5,862 bases of DNA from a bacterium (GTDB lineage Bacteria; Thermosulfidibacterota; Thermosulfidibacteria; Thermosulfidibacterales; JALWSI01). The position numbers and the translations under genes are program-made. The DNA lies in NCBI GenBank assembly GCA_027080315.1, contig JALWSI010000127.1, forward strand, positions 1-5,862, written 5' to 3'. Under the pieces are notes generated by a model that saw nothing but the letters and a program-made list of their open reading frames with translations, had not been told where the DNA came from and ran no database searches. Of the stretch, positions 5,619 through 5,862 are shown in pieces; position 1 is the first letter of the stretch; each line of letters begins with the position of its first letter.

Positions 5619-5862
5619 CTTGTCAGCGTTGTTTTGTGAGAAGGTTGAGTCGTTAACATTGATATTTCCACTGCTTCCCGCCTCAATGTAAGCTCCACCG
5701 CCATAGCTATTTGAGTTGTTGTTCTCAAAGGTTGAGTTTGTCAGGGTTACGCTGCTTCCCGCATAAATGTAAGCTCCACCACCAAGGTTAGTTGAGTTGT
5801 TGTTCTCAAAGGTTGAGTTTGTCAGGGTTACACTGCTTCCCGCACGAATGTAAGCTCCACCA
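4401..5862 (-). CDS. Second beta-helix surface protein, paralog of its neighbour (5' end beyond the window)
   Basis: The last 486 residues of a protein like the left-hand one; the frame is open through 5861 with no stop. A GTG at 5340-5342 could be mistaken for the start, but it falls inside the conserved DFDGNSDCLVVNNPTNY segment, whose upstream part aligns with the paralog. Domain order from the visible end: N/S-rich beta-helix repeats with GGAYI and STFENN motifs (residues 1-82); helix end with NATANIINNSFYKN; DPLFADPDNGDLHL, SPCIDKG and DGDGDG...DMGADEYKP; a linker; a fibronectin-III-like domain with four cysteines matching the neighbour's; and the same C-terminal domain of about 120 residues, ending FTFNEAK. 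Signal peptide and total length are unseen. Cell-surface location is inferred from the neighbour. No sorting motif ends the protein. Confidence 0.9.
   Translation of the reverse strand, partial: GGAYIRAGSSVTLTNSTFENNNSTNLGGGAYIYAGSSVTLTNSTFENNNSNSYGGGAYIEAGSSGNINVNDSTFSQNNADKGGGIYADLYNATANIINNSFYKNTAASGDSGGGIYASLGTENDNLNLYNNILWENDAGNSGNDAYVRVSGGSQNVYNNDFSCNDFDGNSDCLVVNNPTNYNYGGNISQDPLFADPDNGDLHLTSGSPCIDKGNNDAPEIPKTDFEGDKRILDGDGDGNAIVDMGADEYKPQEESQPSLPTVSPPTGLTASAEGGCGAGCVAGVKLSWNAVRGADGYLIYNADKNQLWAWVKDGTATSYTFNNLPCGQTFHFYIKTHSSYGNSQPSKTVAVQIPACSGSGGSENPAIGLVWPEDNSAINYNDFDAADYLVVFAWNQVENAKGYLLWLKLDDGTNKPIEANVVLSASNGLIEVGGLAGIYFALDKDGWNSLVPYTVTWQISALSDPNDLSSILGTSDKASFTFNEAK
5616..5861 (-). repeat. 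In-gene 81-bp beta-helix repeats of the second paralog
   Basis: Two consecutive 27-residue units (5781-5861 and 5700-5780) begin GGAYI[RY]AGSSVTLTNSTF and are nearly identical in DNA, differing mainly at one codon near the start and three at the end. A third, diverged 28-residue unit follows (5616-5699: GGAYIEAGSSGNINVNDSTF). The array very likely continues past the right edge. Unit length and sequence differ from the 30-residue units of the neighbour. Confidence 0.85.

Overview
The window holds five protein-coding genes. The 5' part of an amino acid/sodium symporter gene lies at the left edge (minus strand). Next come a small plus-strand PIN-nuclease/partner gene pair and two tandem minus-strand paralogs for secreted, repeat-rich parallel beta-helix surface proteins. 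The second paralog is cut by the right edge. The organism is a bacterium that uses strong AAGGAGG-type ribosome binding sites. Large secreted beta-helix proteins with polymorphic-outer-membrane-protein-like motifs suggest a Gram-negative; a Desulfobacterota-like lineage is a guess from the style of the proteins, not something the sequence proves.

Layout. Bases 1-556 (minus) encode the first 185 residues of an AGCS-family symporter, with its own RBS and a good sigma70-like promoter (601-629). Bases 557-926 are a divergent regulatory region. It holds that promoter, a perfect-stem intrinsic terminator pointing left (650-678), a near-consensus rightward promoter (TTGACA, 17 bp, TATAAG at 715-743) and a long leader with one tiny open frame. 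Bases 927-1557 (plus) hold a PIN-domain protein overlapped by a 66-residue partner, probably a toxin-antitoxin pair with the toxin gene first. This pair is clearly AT-rich (20 G+C in the 60 bases 1081-1140, against 36/60 at 2221-2280 and 40/60 at 241-300) and looks like an acquired cassette. A hairpin at 1591-1630 separates it from the convergent gene.

Bases 1647-4220 (minus) encode a complete 857-residue exported protein: a long signal peptide, a beta-helix with about nine repeats of 27-31 residues carrying GGGA and SxF-x-x-N motifs, a choice-of-anchor-Q-like segment ending in DGDGDG...DMGADEY, a four-cysteine fibronectin-III-like domain, and a conserved C-terminal domain of about 120 residues. 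Bases 4401-5862 (minus) encode the last 486 residues of its paralog, which ends at a clean intrinsic terminator (4340-4370).

Functionally, the two beta-helix proteins look like a modular surface or secreted family: variable repeat cores on a shared C-terminal chassis. The PIN pair is an independent small module between them and the transporter. I did not find a clearly new multi-gene system. The most unusual items are the toxin-first PIN module with its long leader, and the two paralogs whose repeat arrays differ while their last ~400 residues stay closely similar.
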